Of a stretch of DNA of 64,000 nucleotides, positions 43,701-55,900 are shown in pieces; the first letter of the stretch is position 1, and each line of letters begins with the position of its first letter. Below the pieces are notes generated by a model, which did not search any database, was not told the origin of the DNA, and worked only from the letters and a program-made list of their open reading frames with translations. A program made the translations under genes and the position numbers. The DNA is from Cyanoderma ruficeps (Eukaryota > Chordata > Aves > Passeriformes > Timaliidae). The stretch lies in contig VZDJ01000056.1 of NCBI GenBank assembly GCA_008694505.1, positions 5,583,205 to 5,647,204 of the forward strand, in the 5' to 3' direction.

Positions 43701-46700
43701 TGGCATTTGTGTTCATGGGATGCTCATGCATAAGAGATGGAGAAGTTACTCTTTTCTAAAATAATTATGTATTCCTGACTTACATAAATAAACATTTATT
43801 AAAAGGTTACAATTATTAATCTGAGTGTTAGTAGCTTTGTCTAAATAATAATTAAAGTAAGTAATTTATTTTTAATTCTTTTAGCACACTTTCCTGTTTA
43901 ATGTTCTATTCCAATATTTTAATGCAAGGGAAGAGACTACATACTTCTCAGGAGAAAGGAGAACCAAAGGGTAACACTCGTGTGTTTAAGAAGTTGTTGT
44001 CAGCGTCTTATTTTTATTTTTGCTTCTGGCAAAATAAAAAAGTCAGGCCAAACCCCAGTCACTTTTGACTCCACTTAAGCTGAGGAACCAGTTCCAAGTG
44101 AGTCCTGATGACCTTGCCTGAAAATTTTTTATTTAAAACAAAGGGAGATTTGTGGGCACAAAGCAGTGGAGTCACAACTCCCTATGCCCTTTCAATTGCT
44201 CCAAGCATTGGGAAGAAGCAGGTTATTTTTAAACAAGCTGGGCCATAGGAATGTCCTTCTGAATTTTTAAACTGTAGGCACATGACAGGTTGTTGCAGAA
44301 AGCAAGATGCTCTATGCAGTTATTGTGCTTAATGCACAACAGCCTGTGCTCACTCTAATTGTTACAGTTGACGGTAATAATCGGGGCTGTCCTATTTACT
44401 TTTGTTTATTTGTACCTTTCATAGATGTAAGGAAAAAATATTCTCCATTTTCTAAATATTGAATGTTATTTACAATTCATTTTACTACGATGCAAAAGAT
44501 TACGGGCCAAATTTGAGCTGAGGAGGTGTGGGGAAGCCAGAACCTGGCCCAGCCTCTTGTACTGCTCTTCTAAAGCAATTTCCCTGTGCAAACAGAGCTG
44601 TAATCAACTGGATCCTTTCTTTTTTCCCCACAAAACAGAACAATCTACTCACAAAAAGAAATGAACAGTTCAGGTTTCAAGGACTTTGGAACTAGGACTC
44701 TGGGATACAACAGAAACGAGAAGAGGGGCTGCAGGGCTCCACCATCCCTTCTGCAGAGATGTGCACTTGAGCTGAGCCTTTGCCTTGTTACATGTCACCA
44801 CAGGTTATAAACAAGAGACAAACACGACTTCTGTCCCACCAGATTGTTTGTTACACATTAACAAATAAATAGAAATAAAGAAATAAAGAAAAACCCAGTC
44901 CTCCCATCAGGGCAGAAAACAGAAGGTATGAAAACCAAAGATGAACGTTAGTTTACTTATAAATGTGCTTGTTAGGTGTGGAAAATTAATGGCCAAATCA
45001 CCAACATTTTTTTCACCCAAAATGAGCTGCAGTTCTTTTGAAAAACAAGAAACCTTCTCTTTACAAAACTAGATTCTCCTCTATAACTGTCTCCTAAGAA
45101 GGCACTACATCTCTACAGGGTATTTTTAATCTACGCCCTATTCTATGAAAGGAGGAAAAGGAGATTATGTAGACAGCACAAATTAACTCCTTAAGTATCA
45201 ATGCATCTCCATTTTCAGCCTGAAGGAGTACATATCTTAAGGAGCTATGAAAATAGAAAACAAAATAAATATAACTCAACAGTCCTAACAATTTATAATG
45301 TATATACAATTGTTCACCTGCGTCCTTTTGATTCTCTATATGAAAGAGAGAAAGCAACAAGGAGAGAAAAGAGAGAAACAAGAACAGATATGCAGGATTA
45401 ATGAGCAAGTGGACCGCACAGCCCCCCAGTTATGCATGATATATGACATTTGAAAAGAAGAAAAGTCGACCCCTTCTCGCCCCCCGCCCCCCCAAGCGTG
45501 GGGTTACCAAAGGAAGCTCCTTTTCACGGAGGTGAGAGAAAACGCTGCACAAATAGAAAACCAGAGAGGGAGAGCTCTGAGGACACAGAGGGGGTCTCCG
45601 AGTGACAGCAGGGTCGGGGTGTCCCCTCCAGAGCTCGGTGCAAAGGAGTAAGTAAAAAAACTGAGGAGGAGAGCAAGTAGAGTGCATCCTTTCGCTGAGA
45701 GCTAACAGACAGGAGACATTAAGATCTGATGTACAGAGAAAGGACAGCCTTATACGATCTTATACACAGGATTGGGTAAAGATTTTGTACGCAGGCAAAG
45801 GGATGGCTTTTTCCAAGTGTCCTTTATCTGACCTCTAGCTCACTTCTCCACAATGTAGCTGCTACCTTTTGATTGTGTACCAGTGACAAGCACTTTACAA
45901 ACTGGGGTTACACAGAAGCAAAGTAAAAATGCATTCAGGTCACGGACATAAAGAAGAACTGAAAAAACTTACAGACAGTCTGAGTTTGTCACAAACAGAT
46001 GGGTTAATTGTCTAACCTGGTTTAGGCTGATAGAAAGTGACTGGACTTCTCACACTGGGTTTCACAGACAGAAGCAACAGACAAGCCAATGCTAAAAGAC
46101 TTGAAGCAAGGAGAGTGAGTTGGTTTGGATCTGGACTTTCTTGAGGTAATGAGAACAGAGAAAGTGAGGACAGCATGGAGAGGAGGGTGGTAGGTACTCA
46201 CGAATGGTTAAATCCATCACTTGAGAGGCCAAGCAGAAGACAGGATGCTCATACATTTCTCTCTTTTTCCCTATAAAAGAGGATTTGGGCATGCAAGAGG
46301 CTTAGGTCAGAGGTAAAGAGGTTACAGGCTATAGGTCAGAGGAAAACTTCATATCAGGTTAAAAGGAAAGCCACAGAGTATTTTGGGATACACACAGGAT
46401 AAAAAGAAGGAAAAAAAAAAAAGAACCAAAAGAAAAAGGAGGGTTAAAATTTGAGATCTACTGGATTAACCATTCAGCATGCCCATGAGTCACAAGAGAG
46501 GCTGTGACCATGACTCTAGAGGTTTGCTCTGAACTGTTTGCAAGAATATAATGATCAAAACATCATGAATAGAGGGAAATAGAATTTCATTGGTTCAAGG
46601 CCCCGAGATACTAAGGATTTCAGCCTTCAGTATCTAAGGCTTTCACAGGTATTTCTTCACAAGCATAGCCTCAAGCATTGCTGCCACTGATTTGGTTCTG

Positions 46701-49700
46701 CATTTCTGAGAAAAGTGCCTCAAACGTGTGGCATTCAAATGTCATTCAGAAGCAAGATTTCAAAGCCATGTCCAGTGAACAGGAACACATCTCACCAAGA
46801 TAAACTTGTCATTTGCTCTTCTAAGGAAGTATTTGAATAGACAGTGGACTATGCTCATGAGAGAAAACCTGATGCATGCAGCTGGCGGATGTTGGGTTGT
46901 TCAAATTAACAATCCCAGCATGCTTGGAAATTGGTGTTACAACCACTTTTGTAGAAATAGCATCAAAAAGTGGCTGTGGCCAATCACAGATAAAGGAGGA
47001 GAAAAGCAGAAGAGAGCAGATAGTGTGGAATGAACTATTTCCCTGAAAAGGCAGCTGGAAAAAAAATAAGTTTGTTGCTTCAAAGTATTCCCAGACCTAA
47101 AAGTCGCAGTGCAAAAAGAGGGCAGGTAATTAACACAACCAAGAAGAATTGAGGCACAAAAGGAAAAGTACACACTAACTGTTCTACTTTGGAAATGAAT
47201 GCATTTTTACTTACAGATCATAAAGTTTGTTTTTGCATAGATTTATCTGAAAGAAGAGAGCAAATCTTACCAACGAGTTAGTGATATTTATACAGAGAAC
47301 CTAAGGGAGCCAGCTCTGGGTAGAAACATCCATCAACAGAAAAGCTGTTTTTGATTCTCAGTCCTTCTCCATGCTTGTCAAGTATATTTAAATATTGCAT
47401 TTTACAGAATACACCAATTAAAGTATCCTCTGAAGTTGAGTACTTCGATAAATTGCCTGATAATACAGTGCTTATGAAACCTTCGTTCCTCCTCTATTTT
47501 TGTCACTCATTACCAAGTCAAGAGTTGATAAACATCCTTTTAGTGCCCAATTCTTAAGTGTTTCTCACTGGATGCATAACAATGAATTCATTACCACTGG
47601 TACACAATTTGCATCATTAGACAGAAAAAAAATGGAAAAAGAGAGGACATGTCATGTACAGAACCTGGACAATTTGCCATATAATAACAACCCAATTTTT
47701 CATGTAAACAAGAACTAAGAACAAATCAGAGGGAGTTTTAGTTTGGGGTGATTTTTTTCTCCTCTCAATATTGTCCTATAGGCATACAACAATAATCTTG
47801 GCTGTGGGAAAGCTTCACATCACACATGACAGAAACCCAGAGTCTACAGCAGAACATACCATTCATCTGGAACACACAGGTTTAAGTAACTGGGAACTTG
47901 GAAAAAGTTGGGTGGGAGTTTCAAGTTGGGAATAGCAGCCAACAAGGTACCAACATAAACTGATAACATATAAAGAATGACATATCATAGAGCTTCAGTA
48001 ACACACAACCTCCAGCAAACTTTAAAATGTCTTTTTGATGGCTACATGTGTCTCTGGTCACTGGTTATTTTTCTCCCGTAACTTAAAAGGTCAAAAATAT
48101 CAGCTGTGCCAGATTCAGAGTGACAAGAAAGAAATCCGATGCAAGTATGGGATCACTGATCAATGACTGCAATGCAAACTGCAAAGACAATGAAACACAC
48201 CCAGAAAAAAAGACATTTTAAATTGGCTACAAATGATTAAACATAGATTAAACAGTTTCTCAGCTTTTTATTTGTCGTTTTTTCTCCTGAAGTGTCACAA
48301 GCAATTAGCTGCACTATACCTTCAGCTGTAAAGATGACATCCCAAGTATTTCTCAATTTGTTTTTTAAAACCACGACGTGAGTCTGAATACTACACCACT
48401 GGCCAAACGCACTAACGATCAAAGGAAAAAAACGCTACAGTTCTTTTTAACTGTTTCCTCTCTCTTTTCCAGAAAAAGAAACGATTTGCATAGTTTCCAT
48501 TCTTAACTGCTTCCGAAGCCAACACCACAAAAAATGATTCTGAATCACAACAGTTTCATCGATAAGAGAGTAATTAGCAAATGAGCTTTTTTTAAAGAGC
48601 TCCCAGCCACCTAAGTTGCCGCCTAGAAATGTAAGAAAAATTGTAATTTCACAGAAAGAAAGAGCCTTACCTTCAATTTTGGCATACTCTGATAGTCGAG
48701 TATAATTGACTAGAGCTGCTTGCTCCAAGCATTTACGGATGACTGTTTTTACCTCCTCTTGAGGGACCGGAGTAACTATGTCTTTCATCAGAACCTTGAC
48801 ACAAGAAAATCTGATTTGTTGTGGCACACAGAACTGCTTTTCTCCAAGCCCAGCACAAACATCCATTCCTATGCTAGTGCTGTGTGGCTCTCAGGGCATG
48901 TGTACAATAAACAGGACTCACTACAAGGTCACCTTGGCCAGCCTAAGATGTGGGACCTACCCCTGCTGTATTATTCCCTGCCTGTATCTACACTGTATGG
49001 CATGCCCTGAAGTCTGAGATGATTTTTTAGGGTATGACATTAAGATCTATCATGACTTGCTCAGTGCCAGGCAATGTTTTGCCCTTTCCAGGCTCTACTG
49101 ACTGACTTGGGTTTGGGTCTGGACTTGGCCAGAGTGCAGGTTAGCAGAGGTGGGAAGGATGTTGGAGCAGCAGGAATGCTGGAAGGGGATTGGGAGGATC
49201 ATGGTGAGCAGGTTTTATACATCCAGAGCGACACAAGTCTGCCTCAAGATGGGAATTTCACCAGGCAGCGGCCAGCCATTGCTGACAAGGGTCTGTGATG
49301 TGGATCTTTGCCAGGCAGACCCTTCACCCTTACCTGCCAACACAGACACAGGCCGTGCTGCCTTTAGTGGCCAGGCTACACACGTGCCTCTCAGATGAAC
49401 CAGGAGACACCAGCCTCACCTAAGCCCCACACTTCAGCACAAGAGATCATTAATTACATATCCTATGCAAAGCCAACAGCTCTTCAAGCTTTTTGAGATG
49501 GAAGGATACATGAAAACAGGTCATTTTAATTACTCTCTGCTATTTCTGTACTTACCCTTTCCAGCAGTGACAGAGTGGCTTTCAGTGCACCCTCTGGACG
49601 GCCAAATGGAAAGCAGTACCTAGAAAAAGCACATCATCTTAGCATTAGAACAAGTGCACAGGAACAAGCCTTTCCTGAGCTATATGGATGCTTTCCTAAA

Positions 49701-52700
49701 TATGGCCAAGCAATTCTCTAGTCTCTCTGCCTGGAATTAGCAGTCTTTCTATAGGGTTGCTTTTTGAAAGGGCTTTTTGGTGTAGAGTAGGGCAGCAAAA
49801 AAGAATATGGGTTAGCAATATATAGTAATATTTGGGATAGTTTTAGCAGTTTCTTAAATCTGGGTGTCACCTGGAGAGTTTTTAGATCTCCTTGGAGAGA
49901 GAATACCATCTTCTTCTAAAAATGGGGAAAAAAGCTCCTCTCTGGAATGGGCATTTACTTCCAGCTGGAGACCTGGCAATGCACCAGGATGTAGGTAATG
50001 CACATCACCTGTCTGTGTGTGAATGTGCACAGCTTGCCCAACCTGCCCAGTGTGCTGGGGCCCATTCATCCCTTTTTGGGGGGGTATCAAACCTTTTCAT
50101 ACTGTGACATCCCTGCAGAAAGCCCTGCCTGTCAGTACTAGGGAGAAGGTAAATGGGTAATAACTGAGCAGAGAGGAACAGAGAAATAAGAGGATAAGGA
50201 ATTTTTTGTTGTTATATTTTAGAAAAAATCCACAGCTTTGCCATGCCTATGGGAGCAAGATGGTTTGAAATATCCTTTAAAGGATATATATTTAAAATCA
50301 CACGCCAGCTATAAACATGCTTCACTGCCCTGTGTAGGTCTGTGTCACTTATGCAAAATTCCTGTGTGCATTCAAAACCTGCCTTTTGGCTTTGCTGCTT
50401 ATAGGAGGGAGCTGTGAGGAAATCATTCCTCTCGCATTCAGCCTGGGCTCTGTGCCTTTACCTGAAATGTGTGATCTGATTCTCCAGCAGCACACGAAGC
50501 CGCTCCTTGATCTCTTCGAAACGCTCTTTCTCATCCACAGTCACAGTTCCTATCCCGTCAGGCCTGCAGGAGAAATGCCACAATGACTCAGACTTCACCT
50601 CAGCACCCTGGGACCTCATCCCACAGCACACTGCCCTTTCCGAAAGGACCCTCACCAACCGTGAGACCCAGGACAGAGGATGTGCCATGCTGAGACAGGG
50701 GTGGCTGCAGCAGCACCACTGCCAAGGTACCAAAAATAAACAAATAAACAAGTATCCTCTCTTACAGTGAAAATCTAGATGTGGACAGCCCCCCACCCCC
50801 TTGTTGCCATTATTAAAGAAGTTGGGAAAAGCAGATTTCCCTCTAAATACAGGTATATGCAGGGAGTGCAATGTCAGCTCTCCCGTGAGGGTTGAGCTGG
50901 TTGCTGGCAAAATAGGGACTAAATTTCTCCAGAAAAATTCAGCTGCTAATCTAACACAATTCACAGTATAAAAGAATATCAACGACATATATATATAAAC
51001 AGAATATAAAATTCTGCACTCCTGCCTAGCTGCTGAATCACTCCATTATAGAGATTTCTTGAAGTGAACCGTCTTCAATATATTTTGCTGAAATGTGCCT
51101 AAAGAGTGACACGCATTTTGCATTGAAAATGCAATGCCTCTTTGGTCCTTTAATTTTAATTTATAAAAATTAACACATTATGCAATTTATTGCAAATTTT
51201 CTCAGACTACTTGATGCTCCTCTATTTGAGGAGTGCACAGGAGTGTGTTGTGAGACACCCAGGTCCTGCTGCCTTGGGGTATTTCTCATCTTTCACAGAG
51301 CACAGAAAATCCCTGCTGAGGGTCTTCCTGGGGGCTGGATAATGCCATGATCCCTGTGCTCTTCCATACTTCTGCTGATGCCAACCCACCCAGGAGCTGA
51401 GAGCAGCAATCCCTTCCCTCTCCCCCACACCCACACGGCAAAATCCGCCGTGCAGCAGCATCCCAGGCGAGAGGAGAGAGTGAGCCTGATCCATCCGTGC
51501 ACCAAAGGCAATCATTGGCACTGCTTCCATTGCTGGAGAGCAAACTCTGAGGATTTGTGTACTCCTGGGCAACTCTGCTGGCACAGGCAATCTTTAGGTA
51601 ATGTAAGACATCTTAAAATTGAACAAATGTTCTTACTTAAAGGCCTCCCCCAGTGTTCAGCTTAAGCTGCATAAATCCGCAGTACTAGACTGGTTTGGCT
51701 TTACAAAAGACTTGGCAAGGGATTACAAAGCTTCTAATGAACCTCCTGTCAGGGGTTAATTGGTTGGCTTTATTTTCCTCTTAAAGAATCAAAGGCCCTA
51801 AACTTAAAAAGAAAAAAAAATCGATAAAAAAATTAAAATCTATAAAATCTGTGCAATCACTTCTCCTCGACCCAACATTTAGTGAGCTCTTAATATCATA
51901 AATATGAACTCTGATATTCCAACACAGGTGAATAAACCATTAAAACATTTGGGAAGAGGAACTTGCAAACCGTACTTGATATTTACTGCAAAATTTTAAA
52001 GCTAAATATACATTAAATAAAACTTGCAACATGGACACAGAAAAAGACTTGAATACCAGGGCATGTATTTAAAGTTAAACAGCATTTAATCAGAATCTTT
52101 ATTTGATTATTTGCCAAATTCAGTTGTGTATTAAGGAAAAAAACAGGAAAAAAAGATTTAGGCTGAAACTTGGATAAAATGTCTCAGCTGGGGAACACAT
52201 TTCATAAACAATTTTGGAAGTATGGATCTGGTCTCATTAGTAACTAATTAGTACTAGTTATTTTGAAAAAATGAGCAAGCCACAAAAAAACCCAAATTAG
52301 ATATTGAGCAAAAATTAATGTCTTAACATGCTTAATATAATTTATTCCAAAGTTCCATAAAATATTTAATATTCAGATAGAGATGTCCATGCCTTTTGTG
52401 ATGCTGTGCACCTCACAGTGCCTCATTTGCTCCCAGGCAGAGAGGGAGAATTCAAGGCAGACCACAATAAATGCCACATATTAAGGTGCAGGGTTGAAGC
52501 CCTCATTTGACTTTTGGCACTTGGTGCTTGCCCTGTACCCACAACAGCTCAGAGTGTCACTGGGTTAATTTTCTCAGCACTGACAAACGAGGGAGTAAAA
52601 GCTGCCTGCCCTGACAGTGATTTGCTGTAGGACTGGAAATGGTCAGAAAATTGTGTTACCCTTTGCTGGGTCAGTAACCTCAACTGGTGAGATTTAATGG

Positions 52701-52950
52701 CAGGATCTGACAGCTCGGGCAGCCCTCTCACACAAACCTCAGCTTCTCACTGTACTCAAACAACCCATGGTGGACACCCAGCCCAGGCTGACCTGACAGC
52801 ATTAGCTGTGTTCTGGCCAGGCAGTGGCAGCTCTGGATGCCTCACCGACCCACACAAAGACAAAGGGTGGGCTCTGGAGAGAAAACCTCTGGCCGATGTG
52901 GCTTTTGCCCAAGTTGCAACACCTGAAGGGATGTCAACCAAACCCCTAAG

Positions 52951-52986
<36 letters not shown>

Positions 52987-55900
52987 GCACACACACACGC
53001 ACACACACGTGCACACACTGAAAGCCAAATTCTTCGGTCTTCCCCTTGCTGGGACCTGTGTGAGCCAGGAGGACACAAACTAAGTGGCTCTGGCCCCCAG
53101 TCCCTCCATGCTGGATGTAAGCACGAGCCATTCTCATGTCTCATGCAAACTTGAGACAATCTACAGGTCAGCTGTAGCCATTTTTGGAGCAGTGTGGATG
53201 TCTGGAAGGGCCTGCCAAGCGAGAGCCATCACCACGGCAAGGACTCCCTTTCTCACCCAGCTGTGGACTATATTGCATCTGACATGATGAGCATCTCTTG
53301 AATCTACCTTTCAGATTTTCGGCAAACCATTTTCTCACTGTCCTTCACAAAGTTGACATTTTCGGCAGCATGATAGGAAAGATGTCATGTCGGCTGCTTT
53401 TCAAGTTGTTGTCACAGTGGTTAGCACCAGTTCTGTCATCTTTGCTTTCCTCACAATCCCCCATCTTGAGCCATGTCACAAATAATAATACTTCCGATGT
53501 TTTTGTCAAATTTCAAATACTATAACCCAGTTGCACATCTTTGGATTTACTAGTTATGTTAATCTTTGTTGCTCATCTTCCCAGAAGCTGAAGCATTAGA
53601 AACTCATTAATTAGTGACAAATGCAGGATATAGATAGAACTGGAAAAACACTACCCAAAGCCTTCCACTTAATTTATTAGCTCGATAATTTTGAAACCTA
53701 ATTAAATATTCAAGTCAAATATACTTTGAAAATATAATCGTTCTGAGGGAACATATTTATTTTCCTTTTTGCAAGAACACAAAGGATATATAGCTTAGCA
53801 TCACTGTAATTTAAGATTCACTTCTGTGCTCTAGACAATTTCAGTACACGGCTGATGGGGCTGAAAAAAATCCCCAGGAGAAGCTCAAGCTGCACAGCTC
53901 ATTCTGATGCTTATTGGCAATTTTGTTTTCAGCAAAAGTCTGCAGCTCAACTTTGATACTAACTATTTGATCTCATGGACAGAAGCATCAACTTCTGCAC
54001 TGAGCAGCGTCTCTCAAAGCTGCAGGAACTAATGTTCTCACATATAATCCACAACCAGATCACTATTGCACTGAAGCAGTGATGAGAAGTGAGAGGAGAG
54101 CAAAGGGGTGGAGCAGAAGTTTTGGATGTACACGGTATATACAAATGCATCAGGGACGAAATGGGTTTGGGTCTGTGAATTCAGATGGACGAAAAACATT
54201 AATATCTCCATCTGTGTGGAGAGACAATTCCACCCAATTCTCTATAGCTCCTGCTCACGGGTACTTGAGGTGTACGGCAGAAGCTGTGGGCAGAGAGGGA
54301 AGCAGAAGGGCAAAAAAGGCAAGAAAAATAACTAACGAGATTTTTAATTATAAGTAAACAAGTTTCAGATCACTCCTTCTGCTGCAGATTCACTGTGTTG
54401 GCTCTAAACTAGTAAATTCCCACTGTAAATATTTCATATGAAAAGTTTTAAATGCCACTTTCCTAATCCCCCCATGTTTTTAAGTTTTAAGCCACAAAAA
54501 CAACAACATCAACAAAGCAGGTGGTGAAATTAAAAAAAAGGGTTGCAATTTAAACAGCAAAAATGATAGTCCTTGTTTAGCTTAGATGGTTCGTGCAAAT
54601 TCCGGGGTTAATTATAAATTATAATTAGGACCTGTGATCCTAAGGCCACTGCTTTATTCTACAAGTCCCGCCTCCCCCCATGCCCTTTTCTAATTATACC
54701 CGGTGCCCCCAGGGCTAGTTATGCTGCTAAAACAAATATATCAAAATGATTTTTTAACAAAGACTAATATATGAAGCAATAGCATGCATTTGTATGCAAT
54801 TATAAATACACAGTATAGCTGCAGCGCGTTAATCTCTTTGACATAAGCCTCCATGAAACACCACGTCGGCTTCTAAATGAAAAGACATATCATCTTTTAC
54901 ACCTTTTATGTTTAACTTGTCTACACTTTTTTTTTTTACTGGGAAAAATATTGCTTACACGTAGCAAACAGATCTTTGCACGCACTGTGAGCCCTGGCAT
55001 GCAGAGCCAAGGGAAAAAAAACAATGTCAAAAACTGATGCAAATAATTTGATTTTTTAAGTAACAACTCAAATATAAAACACGTGCTGCCTTCAGCTCCC
55101 TTGCTGGTTGCCAGGTGCAGCACATATGAGCTATACAGTAAACATCGATGATTAGTGCCTTGGACGGCATGTGTCAGGAGAGGCTTTCGCAGGATCCCTC
55201 GCAGGAGGAGTTGTCTGCGCAGTCCCACCGGTTGCATGAGGACGGGCTCTGGGGATGTGGGCAGGATCTGCCTCTCACATCTCCCCCAGCAGACCAGACC
55301 TGAAAGAGTCCACCTGCCTACACCCCTAGGAAAAAAGTGTATTCAGCAAACATCGATTTTCCCCAACTCCCCTTTCTTCTGGGGACTCACACCGTGCGGG
55401 AAATGTCGGTGAGAAGCCCTTTGTTCACCTCAGCGCTCCTGGGCGCTGCCCCGGCTGCCCGTGAGGTGCTGCCGAGCATGGGAACCATTTAATCTCCCAA
55501 CTCCTGCCTTCCTTTGGTGCTGTTGAACATGGGAACCATTTAATCTCCCAACTCCTGCCTTCCCTTCGCTCGGGCTCTCCTCCACGCCGCAGCGCCGAGC
55601 CAAGTCACAGCTCATTGATTCCCATGTGTGATCCGCACCCCTGACGCACCGCGCCGGCACCGGATGGTTTCTGAGCCCTGCCATCCCACACCCATTGTGA
55701 TGAACCGTGTCAGCCTCTTGCGCTGAGCTGGTGACCTGCTAGTGGCTGGCAACCCGGCCCTTCAGCACAGGCAGCGCATCCCATCCGACAGACAGTGGGA
55801 GCACCTGCTGTGTCACCACGGGCTGACGGCGGGGCTGGATGGGGCACGGAGCCGGCACCTCACGGCAGGGAACAGCATCACACCCTGCCAGATTGAACCT

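Larger units (their letters stand above)
38676..46201 (-). other. CADPS: CADPS intron, 7.5 kb, upstream of proline-rich cassette
   Basis: The intron contains a 35-bp tandem duplication (41041-41110), a C/G-run able to form a quadruplex on the transcribed RNA (45470-45493) and a small CA microsatellite with a palindrome (about 39794-39832). AT-rich tracts near 43740-43930 could be conserved non-coding sequence, which I cannot test. No other exon-like segment was seen. Confidence 0.8.
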
